DNA from: CAWBLP01 sp963721065
GTDB taxonomy: Bacteria > Pseudomonadota > Alphaproteobacteria > Acetobacterales > Acetobacteraceae
Assembly: GCA_963721065.1 (NCBI GenBank)
Contig: CAVRHO010000001.1
Coordinates: 558,001-622,000 of the forward strand
Direction: 5' to 3'
DNA length: 64,000 nt
Positions within the stretch are counted from its first letter, which is position 1. Each line of letters opens with the position of its first letter. Both the position numbers and the translations under genes were made by a program. This document shows positions 25,501-34,786 of this stretch, in pieces. The notes below the pieces were generated by a model that worked only from the letters and a program-made list of their open reading frames with translations, made no database searches and was not told where the DNA came from.

Positions 25501-28500
25501 ACGGCACGCTGGTCATCGACAACGGCGGCATCTTCAATTCGGCCGCGAGCACATTCGCCGTCGGCACCCACGCGGGCAGCCACGGTTCGATGACGATCAA
25601 TGCCGCAGGCGTTTACAAGTCTTCGCTTGCGCCGCAGTTGAGTAGCATCGCGTTTGACATCGGCGCGCACGGCGCGTCCGGCACGCTGGCGGCTGCCAGC
25701 GGCGATGTGACCGTAACCGGCGCCGGCGCATTGCTGGATACCAACGGCAATCCGCTCGCCGTCGGCAATAATGGCGGACAGGGCAGCCTGACCGTTGCGC
25801 AAGGCGGGTCGGTGGTCGTCGGCTCTGCCGATTCTGCCCAGTTCTACTCGCTGGGGCTCGCGAATTCGGGCGGCAACGGGATAGTCACCGTCACCGACGC
25901 GGGCTCGATGCTGACCGCCAATGGCTACCTGCTCGACGCGCGCGGCGGCTCCGGCACGCTGTTGGTGCAGAACGGCGGCAGCCTTGTGGTGAACGATGCC
26001 CCGGTGAATGGCGGCGGCATCGGTATCGGCGTGGGCCATAGCTCCGGACCAAACGCCTCCAGCAACAATATAGGCGGTACAGGCATTGCTTCCGTAACCG
26101 GCGGGGGCGTCCTTGAAGTCGCTTCGAAAATTTCTGGGATTAGCGTTGGCGGGAACGGCGTCGACGGCCAGTTGAATGTCAGCAACGGCGGAACGGTTCT
26201 CGCTGGCGTCGGCATGACGATCGGCACTGCAACCTCGTCCGGCGGCACCTTGTACGGAGGCACCGGGTCGCTCAATATCGGCGCGGGCGGCGTGGTGAAG
26301 GTAAGTAATCCGATCCAGACCAATTACGTCGTCGTGGTCGGCGGAGCCAACAGCAGCATCGGCACCTCGACGACCGGCAGCGCAACCGGCGCCGCCAGTG
26401 GGCAGGCGGTGGTCAGCGGCACCGGTGCTCTGCTCGATGCCAATGGAGCGGGTGTCGCGATCGGCTGGCTCAGCAACGGCAGCATGATCGTCAGCCAGGG
26501 CGGCAGCGTGTCGTCTGGCTCATTTGACGACACACAGGTCAACGCCCTGTCGATCGGCCGTCGCGCGACCGGCAGCCTGACCATCACCGACGCTGGGTCG
26601 AGCTACTCGGCGAAGGGCGTTGCCTACGTCGCCCGCGCCGGCAATGGCTCGCTGGTGATCGAGAATGGCGGCACGCTGACCAGCACCAAGGACCCGGTCG
26701 GCATGGCCGGAATCTCGATTGGTGGCGTTGGGCTTGGGATCAGCCAGTCTGGCACCACGACCTATCTCATGACCGGCGGCAGCGGTACGGCGCTGCTGAC
26801 GTCCGGCGGGTCGATGTCCAGCCAGCAGTGGATCAAGGTCGGCACGGACGGCACCGACGGCACGCTGACAGTGCAGAACGGCAGCACGGCGGAGGCGGCG
26901 ACGCAGGTCGTCATCGGCGACAGCGTGTACGTGGCGAACGGCGACACGATCATCACGCCGAACGGGTCGGTGGTTTCCACTGGGTCATTGGTCACCAGCT
27001 CGGGTGTGGTGAATGTCGGCCCCGGTGGCACGCTGAGGGTTGATGGGGCGCACGCACCAGGAACGCCCGGTATCGTCCTGGGCGCCGGCGAGGGTGCAAA
27101 CGGGGCGTTGAATGTCACCGGCGCATACGCCCCGGTGGCCGCGGCGATGAGTCCGGCTGGCGGATCCATCTCTTCGAGCTTTACCAATGCGGTGACGACC
27201 GCGACGCCTTTACCGTGGTTGACACCGGCGGCGACAACCTCACCGTCGGACAATCCGGTCACGGCAGACTGACTGTCAGCCTGGGTGGTACGGTGACCGC
27301 CGGCGCGCAGTCCGCGGCCGACAGTGCAGTGACCATCGGTCAGAATCTCAATTCCTCGGGCGCAATCGAGGTGACCGACCGGGGATCCACGCTTGGCGCG
27401 AATGGCGAAATCGTCGTGGGCGGCGCAGGCAACGGCTCGCTGCTGATCCAGAACCAGGGCGTGGTCAGCAGCGGCCACAGCACCGTGGATCCGTCCCAGG
27501 GCATTGTCGTCGGTCGCAGTCTGGGGGGGAGCGGCACTGTCACTGTGACGGGGCCCAGTTCGCTGCTGGAAAACGGCGGCCGCTTCGTTGTTGGCGATGC
27601 GGGCGTCGGCAGCCTGTCGGTCCAGAATGACGCCACGGTCATGACGGATCCCGGAACGGCAGTGGCGTTGGGCGCCGTCATCGGCAACCAGGCGGGGTCG
27701 GACGGCTCCTCTGTCTCGGTAATCGGCAACGGTTCGACTTGGCAGGTTGGCGGAACCCTGCAGGTCGGCAACGCAGCCATGGGTGCCCTGACCGTAGCCA
27801 GCGGCGGCGCCGTGACGGCGGCTGCGCTCGTCGCAGCGGCCCAGTCGTCCGGCGGCGCAGTGATCGGGGTCACCGGCCAGAACTCCGTGCTCGATGTGAC
27901 CGGCAGCCTGACCCTGGGCGACCAGTCGGCGGGCGAACTCTCCATCCTCGGCGGTGCTACGGTCAGCGCGGGCGAACTGACCGTCGGCAACGCCGGCACG
28001 CTTTCCTCGGGCAACGTGGATGTGGAAGGGGCCGGCAGCACCCTCAACGTCACCGGCAGCGTCCTGAACATCGGTTACGCAGGCGGTGGCAGCGGCGTGC
28101 TGACCATCGGCGCCGGCGCCACGCTGCACTACGCAGGCCAGGTCATCGAGTCCGGCCACGCCTCCTACAACAATCTGGGCGGCGTCATCGACCCCGACAG
28201 TGTTGAATTCACCACCTCCAACAACGCGGGGCTGGGAACCAACGATTACAGTCTATACGTCGGCAATGTCGGTGCGGTGCAGATAAGCGGCGGCACCGGT
28301 ATCTGGAACGCGCCGATGATGCTGACCGGCACCTCGGCGACCGACGCGAACAGCAACATCAGCAACTACACCTTCGGCCAGTGGCAGTTGAGCCAGGGCG
28401 CCACGTTTGTCGTTAACACCAATACGATCGACGCTGGTCAGGTGATCCAGTTCCAGGATGCGACCGACACGCTGGTGATTGGCCAGATCGTCAATGACGG

Positions 28501-29371
28501 TTCTGCCGGGGTCAGCGGCGTCGCTCCGACCGTATCGCCTACGTCGGAAAACGTGCTGGCAGCGGGCGGGTTCGCAGCGCAGATCTGGGGTTATCAGGCC
28601 GGCGACAAGATCGAGTTCACCAACCTGACGATCGCCTCCGACAACATCGTCAACAACAACACGCTGGAGCTTTTCGACTCGGGCAACAACCTGCTTGGAT
28701 CTCTGGTCTTCTACGACAAGATTGGTCGGGGGGCGCTTGGTGCAACCGCAATGCAGGCGGCAGCGGAACAGGTGCTTTGCTTCGCCGCCGGCACCCGCAT
28801 CCGCACCGACCGTGGCGAGGTCGCCGTGGAAGACCTGCGCGAAGGCGACCGCGTGTGGTCGGTGCTGGGCGAATGCTTCGAACCCGTGCAGTGGATCGGC
28901 CGCCGCCCGGTGAACTGCAGCGCGCATCCGCAGCCGGAGAAAGTGCAGCCGGTGGTCATCACCGCCGGTGCGTTCGGCCCCGGCCTGCCCGCGCGCGACC
29001 TGTGGCTGTCCCCGGACCACGCGCTGTTCGTCAATGACGTGCTGATCCCGGCGAAACTGCTGGTCAACGGCACGACCATTCGGCAGGTCGCGGTGGACAC
29101 GATCACCTACTTCCACGTCGAACTGCCGACCCACGATGTGCTGCTGGCCGAGGGGCTGGCGGCGGAGAGCTACCTGGACGTGGACGATCGTTCCAGCTTC
29201 GCCAATGGCGGAGAGGTCGTGGCGCTGCATCCGGACTTCGCCGCGCATCGCTGGGAAAGGCGGTGGGAGGCCGAGTCCTGCGCGCCGCTCTACCTCGTCG
29301 GGCCGCAGGTCGAGGCAGCACGGGCCCTGGTCGCCACCTGTTCCTCCATCGCCACACAAGCGGCCGCCTGA
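22510..29371 (+). pseudogene. Giant T5SS/PEP-CTERM-repeat protein with C-terminal Hint domain, multiply frameshifted
   Basis: Read through its frame changes, the locus encodes roughly 2,285 codons. The N-terminus begins MMASSTWSWIGGNGSATIS, with no classical signal peptide, and a related motif, FIWQGGASDNNYTTAANW, recurs near 24310. Most of the length is a run of repeats of about 40-60 residues rich in Gly/Ser/Thr/Val (units like GSGTGTLTVxxGG, SLTIGGSGDGSLTVDG, GSLVIENGGTL), typical of T5SS/PEP-CTERM-associated beta-solenoid repeats. The last 200 residues are a Hint_2 domain (CFAAGTRIRTDRGEVAVEDL). Frame breaks occur near 23015, 23095, 23215, 23380, 23955 and 27130-27215, while 23970-27130 and 27215-29371 are long intact stretches. 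It is either a broken gene or an intact one hidden by indel errors. The product would be a surface or exported adhesin-like protein. Confidence 0.7.
28774..29371 (+). other. Hint_2 (hedgehog/intein-like) domain region of the giant protein
   Basis: The segment starts at Cys in QVLCFAAGTRI and shows GEVAVEDLREGDRVW, a middle QWIGRRPVNC and LWLSPDHALFVNDVLIPAK, then YFHVELPTHDVLLAEGLAAESYLD. This is the Hint_2 pattern common in Acetobacteraceae exoproteins, where it sits at the C-terminus after repeats. The leading Cys could support N-S acyl shift self-cleavage at the Ala-Cys or Leu-Cys junction. The domain lies inside an uninterrupted frame (27215-29371). Confidence 0.8.
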
Positions 29372-29643
29372 GCGGCTGAGACGGGAGAGGGCGCTCGGCC
29401 CTCTCCCCGCCTGCACCAGACTGCTTTGTCTTGCAGGCAACCCAGCCTGCCGACACTGTCCGATACCGCCAGCGGGTCGATGGCGGTGTCCGGCCAGGAC
29501 AGCGCGCGGCGCTGCCGGGGGCGACGGCCCCGATTTCGTGAATTTTCCGTAACGACAAATCCTTGCCCATCCGGTCACATTCGTCGCCGCCCCCATCGAA
29601 ATCCCCTTGCCGCCACCCCGTCCTCAAGTGCAATTTCCGTGGC

Positions 29644-31116
29644 ATGAGCGGGACAAATGCGGGCCAGATGGCCCAGGCCGCGGGACCGGTGGCGCCACAG
29701 GCCGCACCGGCCGCCGCACAATCCAACCAGGGGGGCGAAACGCCGGAACAGGCGCTGCTGCGCGCCCAATCCGCCGCTCAGGCGAAACGGTTCGGCGAGG
29801 CGATCGGCATCTGCAACGATGTGCTCGGCGCCCACCCCGACCACCCGCCGGCGCTCGCCCTGCTCGGCATCCTCTCCGGCATGACCCACGATCCGGAGCG
29901 CGGGGTCGCCCTGCTGGAACAGGCACTCCGCCTGCGCCCCGGCAATGCCAGTTGGAACGCGCATCTCGCCTCGCTGTGCCGAGCGACTTATCGCATGGAA
30001 CGGGCGCTGTCCGCAGGGCAGGAATCCGTGCGCCTCGATCCCAACAACGCCGACCACCTGGTGAACCTGTCGCTGGTGTTCGTCGATGTGGACGACCGCG
30101 AACGCGCCACGGCCTGCCTGCTGCGCGCGCTCGGGCTCAACCACAAGCACGCCGACGGCCACCTCGCCATGGCGCAGACCCTGCTGGCCACCGGGGACTT
30201 CGAGTCCGGCTGGATGGAATACGAGTGGCGCAACGAGACCGAGGCCGGCAAGAACACCATGCCGCCCATGACCTCCGCGCCATGGAACGGCATGCGCATT
30301 CCCAAGGGGCGCATCCTGCTGGTCGGCGACCAGGGCTACGGCGATACCATCCAGTTCGCCCGCTACATCCCCATGGCCGCCGAACGCTGTGAGGAGATCG
30401 TGCTGGGCTGCAGCGCCGAGATGGGCCCGCTGCTGCGTGACATTCCGGGTGTGAAGCAGTTCTGCCATCGCTGGAACGACGTGCCCGGTCACGCCGCGCA
30501 CTGCCGCCTGTCCAGCCTGCCGCTGCTGTTCGGCACCCGGCTGGATTCCATCCCCGCCAAGGTTCCGTATCTGAAAGCTGACCCGGCCCGTATCGCCGCG
30601 TGGCGGGAACGGCTGGACGCGCAATTGCCGCAGGGTGTGAAGCGCATCGGCCTGGCCTGGACCGGCCGCCCCACCCATCCCAACGACCGGCGGCGCTCGA
30701 TGCGCCTGGAGCGTCTGCTGCCGCTGGCCGACGCCGGCCAGGCCGCGTTCGTCTCGTTGCAGAAGCCGATGCCGGAGGCAGACCGCGCCGTGCTGTCACG
30801 CTTCAACGGCATGACCGATCTGGCCGATGACCTGACCGATTTCGGTGAGACCGCGGCGGTGATGGAGAACCTGGATCTGATCATCACCATCGACACCGCC
30901 ATGGGGCACCTGGCCGGGGCCCTGGCCAGGCCGGTCTGGATCATGCTGCCCAAGGCCGCGGACTGGCGCTGGCTGCTGGATCGCAGCGACAGCCCGTGGT
31001 ACCCCACCGTTCGCCTGTTCCGCCAGGCGACACCCGGCGGCTGGGACAAGGTGATCGGCGAGGTCTCCACGGCTCTGGCCGAGGAATTGCGTGAGGTCGA
31101 ACTCGCACCGGCCTGA
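29644..31116 (+). CDS. TPR protein with glycosyltransferase-like C-terminal domain
   Basis: The protein has 490 residues. After a low-complexity Ala/Gln leader, residues about 33-190 form tetratricopeptide repeats (AKRFGEAIGICNDVLGAHPD, ALRLRPGNASWNAHLASL, ADHLVNLSLVFVDVDD). Residues about 210-490 resemble a GT-B/GT9-type fold: GRILLVGDQGYGDTIQFARY, KRIGLAWTGRPTHPNDRRRSM and the donor-site-like ENLDLIITIDTAMGHLAGAL. This domain pair is widespread in alphaproteobacteria and is thought to act in glycan or protein glycosylation; a specific acceptor is not established. ATG 29644 follows AATTTCCGTGGC; an upstream extension to 29563 lacks support. It lies 272 bp after the Hint gene and 9 bp before the WY-repeat gene, so the three may be one unit. 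Confidence 0.85.
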   Translation: MSGTNAGQMAQAAGPVAPQAAPAAAQSNQGGETPEQALLRAQSAAQAKRFGEAIGICNDVLGAHPDHPPALALLGILSGMTHDPERGVALLEQALRLRPGNASWNAHLASLCRATYRMERALSAGQESVRLDPNNADHLVNLSLVFVDVDDRERATACLLRALGLNHKHADGHLAMAQTLLATGDFESGWMEYEWRNETEAGKNTMPPMTSAPWNGMRIPKGRILLVGDQGYGDTIQFARYIPMAAERCEEIVLGCSAEMGPLLRDIPGVKQFCHRWNDVPGHAAHCRLSSLPLLFGTRLDSIPAKVPYLKADPARIAAWRERLDAQLPQGVKRIGLAWTGRPTHPNDRRRSMRLERLLPLADAGQAAFVSLQKPMPEADRAVLSRFNGMTDLADDLTDFGETAAVMENLDLIITIDTAMGHLAGALARPVWIMLPKAADWRWLLDRSDSPWYPTVRLFRQATPGGWDKVIGEVSTALAEELREVELAPA

Positions 31117-31125
31117 CCCCGGCCG

Positions 31126-32217
31126 GTGCCCCCCAACGACGTCCGTCACGAGGTCGCCGCCGGTGGCCTGCTGGACGCAGCCTGGTACCTGGCGGCCAAT
31201 CCGGACGTGGCCCAGGCGGGCCTCGACCCGCTCGACCATTTCGTCCGGTTCGGGGCCGCGGAGGGGCGGGCACCCAATGCATGGTTCGACCCCGACTGGT
31301 ACCGCCGGCAGTGTGCCGATGCCGGCCCCGGCGGCCTCGATGCACTGCTGCACTACCAGCGCGCCGGCGACAGGCAGGGGCTGCGGCCGATGCCGCTGTT
31401 CGATCCCGCCTGGCATCGTGCCGCCTATGGACTTCCGCCCGATGCATCGGCCCTGGGGCATTTCCTGGCCCTGCGTACCTCCGGCCGGTGCCTGCCCTGT
31501 GCGCACCTCTATGCCGTGCCGCATCTGGCCCCGTACCGCGACGATGTTGCGCACGGGCGCGATCCGTTCGAGCACTACCTGCGCGACGTCGCGGCCGATC
31601 GGCGGGAGGCGTTTCCCGACCCCGCGGTGCTGGCGGATACCGGCCTGATCGACCCCAACTTCTACCTGATTCACGGCAGCGACGTGTATGACGCGGGCGC
31701 CAGCCCGATCGAGCACTTCTGCCGGTTCGGCTGGCACGAAGGGCGCATGCCCAACGCCTATTTCGACGTGACCTGGTACTGCTTGACCAATCCGACGGTT
31801 GCCCGCCTCGGCATCAACCCGCTGGTGCATTACGTTCTCGAGGGTGAGGCCGCGGGCCGGCGTCCTGTGCCGTATTTCGATCCGGCCTGGTACCGTCGCA
31901 CCTATGACGTGCCGCCGGAGCAACCGGCTTTGGCACACTACCTGGCACATCGGCGCAGCCAGACCGTCAGCCCGACACCGCAGTTCGACGTCGCGTGGTT
32001 CATGGCCCGCCATGGCGATACCGTTGGCCCCAACCGGGACCCGTTCGCGTATTATCTGCAGGCCGGTACGTTGCAGGGCATGGACCCGTCACCCGGTTTC
32101 GATGCCGCGTCGTATCGCCAGCGTCATATCGGGCGGCCAAGCCGCGCATTTCCGCATCTGGTCAGTCCTGAACGGCACAATCCGTTGGTTCATTACCTGC
32201 GCGCCGAGTACCGCTGA
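31126..32217 (+). CDS. Protein with tandem WYxxxxPDV-type repeats
   Basis: This 363-residue protein is built of about eight degenerate repeats of 35-45 residues. Each runs from a FDP-W-Y-like start through a PLxHYL or HF segment to a xGRxP end, as in LLDAAWYLAANPDVAQAG, LFDPAWHRAAYG, YFDVTWYCLTNPTVARLG, YFDPAWYRRTYDV and QFDVAWFMARHGDT. There is no signal peptide. Such repeats are seen attached to or beside glycosyltransferases in Acetobacteraceae. It starts with GTG 31126, only 9 bp after the TPR-glycosyltransferase stop, and is probably a partner of it, perhaps as a binding or scaffolding module. No catalytic motif is visible. Confidence 0.7.
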   Translation: MPPNDVRHEVAAGGLLDAAWYLAANPDVAQAGLDPLDHFVRFGAAEGRAPNAWFDPDWYRRQCADAGPGGLDALLHYQRAGDRQGLRPMPLFDPAWHRAAYGLPPDASALGHFLALRTSGRCLPCAHLYAVPHLAPYRDDVAHGRDPFEHYLRDVAADRREAFPDPAVLADTGLIDPNFYLIHGSDVYDAGASPIEHFCRFGWHEGRMPNAYFDVTWYCLTNPTVARLGINPLVHYVLEGEAAGRRPVPYFDPAWYRRTYDVPPEQPALAHYLAHRRSQTVSPTPQFDVAWFMARHGDTVGPNRDPFAYYLQAGTLQGMDPSPGFDAASYRQRHIGRPSRAFPHLVSPERHNPLVHYLRAEYR

Positions 32218-32246
32218 TGCGGATGACAGGCCGGGACCTGTTCTTC

Positions 32247-32349
32247 ATGCCAATGCCGGACCCGGCCACCGACACCGGAACGGTCCGGCCGGAGTGCAGC
32301 GGAATACGCCTTGGCGGTGGTGGATGGCCGGATCCGGTCCGGCCATGAC
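32247..32349 (+). repeat. Dispersed palindromic repeat family A, copy 2
   Basis: The copy runs CCGGACCCGGCCACCGACAC, CGGAACGGTCCGG, a diverged core, GGTGGATGGCCGGATCC and finally GGTCCGGCCATGACCCGG. It differs from the other copies in its core but keeps both arms. It lies 30 bp after the WY-repeat gene. Confidence 0.6.
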
Positions 32350-32510
32350 CCGGGATAGCGGAGCCTGGCCGCACTGTTTGAACGCATACGCGGCGCAGGA
32401 CCGCCATCTGCATTGCTACGCCGGCAACGGGCTATTTCCGGTAGCAGACGACTTCGGGCAACAAATGATACCAGCCCGCGTTACGTTTGGCATACGGCCA
32501 GCCATTCAGC

Positions 32511-32671
32511 GCCATGGCCCACGCAGGGGGCCATCCACGTCTTGTCACAGACGCCATCAGCAAGAATCGTGGATGGCCCGCCTGCGCGGGCCATGACGGT
32601 GCGTTGCCGACCAACGGTCAATCGATACGCGGGCTGGTATAGGACGTGGATGGCCGGTCTGCGCCGACCAT
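32511..32671. repeat. Palindromic repeat family B copy plus half copy
   Basis: GCCATGGCCCACGCAGG then CCATCCACGTCTTG (32511-32553) pairs with AGAATCGTGGATGGCCC and GCGCGGGCCATGAC (32571-32597). A half-unit, GACGTGGATGGCCGG then CCGACCATGAC, follows at 32643-32671. With the family A copy it fills the 482-bp gap before the 3-hydroxyisobutyrate-type dehydrogenase gene. I saw nothing else there. Confidence 0.6.
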
Positions 32672-32699
32672 GACACTGTGCGGTCAGAGCGCTCCCCGG

Positions 32700-33587
32700 T
32701 CAGCCCCGCACTTCGGTTTTCAGCGCCGACTCATAAACCCGGATGACCGAGGCGGAGTCATCGCTCCCCAGCCCCATCCCCCGCGCCATCCGCATCAGGT
32801 TCATCACCTGCGGCGCGATCATGCCCGGAACCCCAAGGTCGTCGGCCATCTGCAGCGCCAGGCGCAGGTCCTTGTGCGCCAGGTCCAGCGCGAAGGTCGC
32901 CTTGAAGTTCCCCGCCAGCGCCTTGTTCGCCATGTTCGCATAGCCGGTGGAGAAGCCCGACGCGTTCCGGATCACCTGGTCCAGCTTCGCCATCTCGATC
33001 CCGGAGCGCTTGCCCATCATCAGCGCCTCGGCCGCCGCGGCGGCGTTGCAGAACGCCAGCATGTTGTTGATCAGCTTGGCCGTGGAGCCCATGCCGATCT
33101 CGCCCAGGTGGATCACCTCGCCGCTGAACGACTTCAGCAGCGGCAACTGCGCCTCGAACACCGCCGCATCGCCGCCCACCATGATCACGATGGTCCCGTC
33201 GGCGGCCCGCGCCGTGCCGCCGGAGACCGGCGCCTCCAGCATCTGGATGCCCTTCGCCTGCAACCCCTCGGCCAGCGTGCGCGCAGTGGTCGGCGCGTTG
33301 GTGGACAGGTCGATATACACAGTGCCGGCCTTGGCGTTCTCCGCGATGCCACCGGCACCCAGCGCCACCTCCTCCACCACGCGCGGAAGGGGCAGGGAGG
33401 TGATCACCACCTCGCAGTTCGCGGCGACATCCGCCACCGACGTTCCGGCAGCGGCGCCCAGCGCGGTGCAGGCGGCCACGGCGTCGGGGTTCGGGTCGAA
33501 GACCGTGACCTCATGGTTCGTGTTGCGAATGATGTTGCGGCACATGGGACCGCCCATGTTGCCCACGCCGATGAAGCCGACCTTCAT
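32700..33587 (-). CDS. 3-hydroxyisobutyrate dehydrogenase / 2-hydroxy-3-oxopropionate reductase family
   Basis: The protein has 295 residues of the beta-hydroxyacid dehydrogenase family. It has a Rossmann start (KVGFIGVGNMGGPMCRN), the substrate motif LEAPVSGGTARA, GKTAKLINNMLAF-type catalytic Lys region (here MGSTAKLINNMLAFCNAAAA) and KDLRLALQMADDLGVPGM. It catalyses NAD(P)-linked oxidation of a beta-hydroxyacid or reduction of tartronate semialdehyde; substrate preference is unclear. It is convergent with the upstream plus-strand genes and sits 109 bp from the bolA-type gene in the same direction. Confidence 0.92.
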   Translation of the reverse strand: MKVGFIGVGNMGGPMCRNIIRNTNHEVTVFDPNPDAVAACTALGAAAGTSVADVAANCEVVITSLPLPRVVEEVALGAGGIAENAKAGTVYIDLSTNAPTTARTLAEGLQAKGIQMLEAPVSGGTARAADGTIVIMVGGDAAVFEAQLPLLKSFSGEVIHLGEIGMGSTAKLINNMLAFCNAAAAAEALMMGKRSGIEMAKLDQVIRNASGFSTGYANMANKALAGNFKATFALDLAHKDLRLALQMADDLGVPGMIAPQVMNLMRMARGMGLGSDDSASVIRVYESALKTEVRG

Positions 33588-33695
33588 GCCCGTTCCTCCA
33601 CGATTGCCGCCGCATCCTCCGCGGCGGATACGGCGGCAGCGTGGGCGAGCCGACCGGCGGTGTCCAGCCGGCCGCCCCGCGAACGCACCGGCCCG

Positions 33696-33989
33696 CTACC
33701 GCGCCGCGGCCGCCTCCTCCGGCGTGCGCAGCGTCAGGCCCAGCGCATGCATTCCGCCGGCGAACTCCTGCTCCAGCGCCGCGTGCACAGCCCGGGACCG
33801 CGCCACCCGGTTCATGCCGCGGAACGCCTCGGCCACCACCAGCACGCTGTAATGCGTCTCTCCCTCGGGCCGCGCCCCGGCATGGCCGGCGTGGCGCGCG
33901 CTGTCGTCCACCACCCGCAACTCCGACGGCGCGAACGCCGCCCGCAGCGCCGCCTCCAGCCGCTCCGCCCGTGTCTGCAATTCCGGCAT
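33696..33989 (-). CDS. BolA family protein
   Basis: The protein has 97 residues: ERLEAALRAAFAPSELRVVDDSARHAGHAG (read in parts), then THYSVLVVAEAFRGMNRVARSRAVHAAL. It shows the BolA class II KH-like fold with the conserved His and the RxxR helix. BolA proteins work with monothiol glutaredoxins in Fe-S handling and influence transcription and morphology. The start at ATG 33989 gives the family N-terminus; a longer frame upstream is judged noncoding. It is divergent from the DnaJ-like gene (69 bp apart), the usual alphaproteobacterial arrangement next to cobS/cobT. Confidence 0.9.
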   Translation of the reverse strand: MPELQTRAERLEAALRAAFAPSELRVVDDSARHAGHAGARPEGETHYSVLVVAEAFRGMNRVARSRAVHAALEQEFAGGMHALGLTLRTPEEAAAAR

Positions 33990-34058
33990 GGCCGCCAATC
34001 CCCTCTTGTCATTGTCCCGACAGTTGCCTTTGCGCCCGTGCGACGGCACATAGGCGCC

Positions 34059-34655
34059 ATGACCCGACGTCCCTCGCGACCCAGGGCCTACGCGCCCGAC
34101 CCGGCCGCGCCGGGGCGGACCTGCGACATGCCAGGATGTGGCGCGCAGGGCGAGTATCGCGCACCCAAGGACCGGACCCACCTGCGTGACTACTGGTGGT
34201 TCTGTCTGGAGCACGTGCGCGCGTACAATGGCTCCTGGGATTACTTCAAGGGCATGACGCCCGGCCAGATCGAGGCGCATCTGCGCTCCGACACCGCCTG
34301 GCAGCGCCCGTCCTGGCCGCTCGGCCGCCTCGGTTCCGCCGGAGCCTGGGATGACGAGGTGCTGCGCGACCCGCTGCGCATCCTCAATTCGGCCGGGGTG
34401 AAGCACCCCCAGGATACCCGCCGCCAGGACCGTGCACCCTCCGAGCTGCGGGAACCGCTCGCCACGCTCGGCCTGAGCTGGCCCACCACGCTGGAGGCCG
34501 TGAAGGCCCGCTACAAAGAACTGGCCAAACGCCACCACCCGGATGCGAATGGCGGCAGCCGGGAGGCGGAGGAACGGCTGAAGACCATCAATCTCGCCTA
34601 CGCGACGCTGCGTCGCCGCCTGCCAGTGGACCGCCCGTTCGCCGCCGCCGGTTGA
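34059..34655 (+). CDS. DnaJ-domain protein, alphaproteobacterial cobS neighbour
   Basis: This 198-residue protein has an N-terminal part with Cys/His positions CDMPGC and WFCLEHVRAYNGSWDYFKGM, typical of the short J-proteins found beside cobS in alphaproteobacteria. A C-terminal J-domain carries the HPD triad (AKRHHPDANGG, from about residue 165). It acts as a co-chaperone stimulating DnaK ATPase. ATG 34059 was chosen from the family start MTRRPSRPRAYAP. It lies 131 bp before cobS and is divergent from bolA. Confidence 0.88.
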   Translation: MTRRPSRPRAYAPDPAAPGRTCDMPGCGAQGEYRAPKDRTHLRDYWWFCLEHVRAYNGSWDYFKGMTPGQIEAHLRSDTAWQRPSWPLGRLGSAGAWDDEVLRDPLRILNSAGVKHPQDTRRQDRAPSELREPLATLGLSWPTTLEAVKARYKELAKRHHPDANGGSREAEERLKTINLAYATLRRRLPVDRPFAAAG

Positions 34656-34786
34656 CCCGACGGGGTGTTCGGCCCTAGCGGAGACAATAATGTCACCGCC
34701 CCCGTGTCATATCCGGCCCCGCTCTTGCGTCGTCTCGCGCGGGGGTTAGACTTTTCCGGAAGCTTGAGAACAGGATCAACGCGCCG

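Noticed and set aside
24300..28300. Several long minus-strand frames opposite the Hint gene
   Set aside because: Their Pro/Thr-rich translations are complementary images of the Gly/Ser/Thr repeats and carry no domain.
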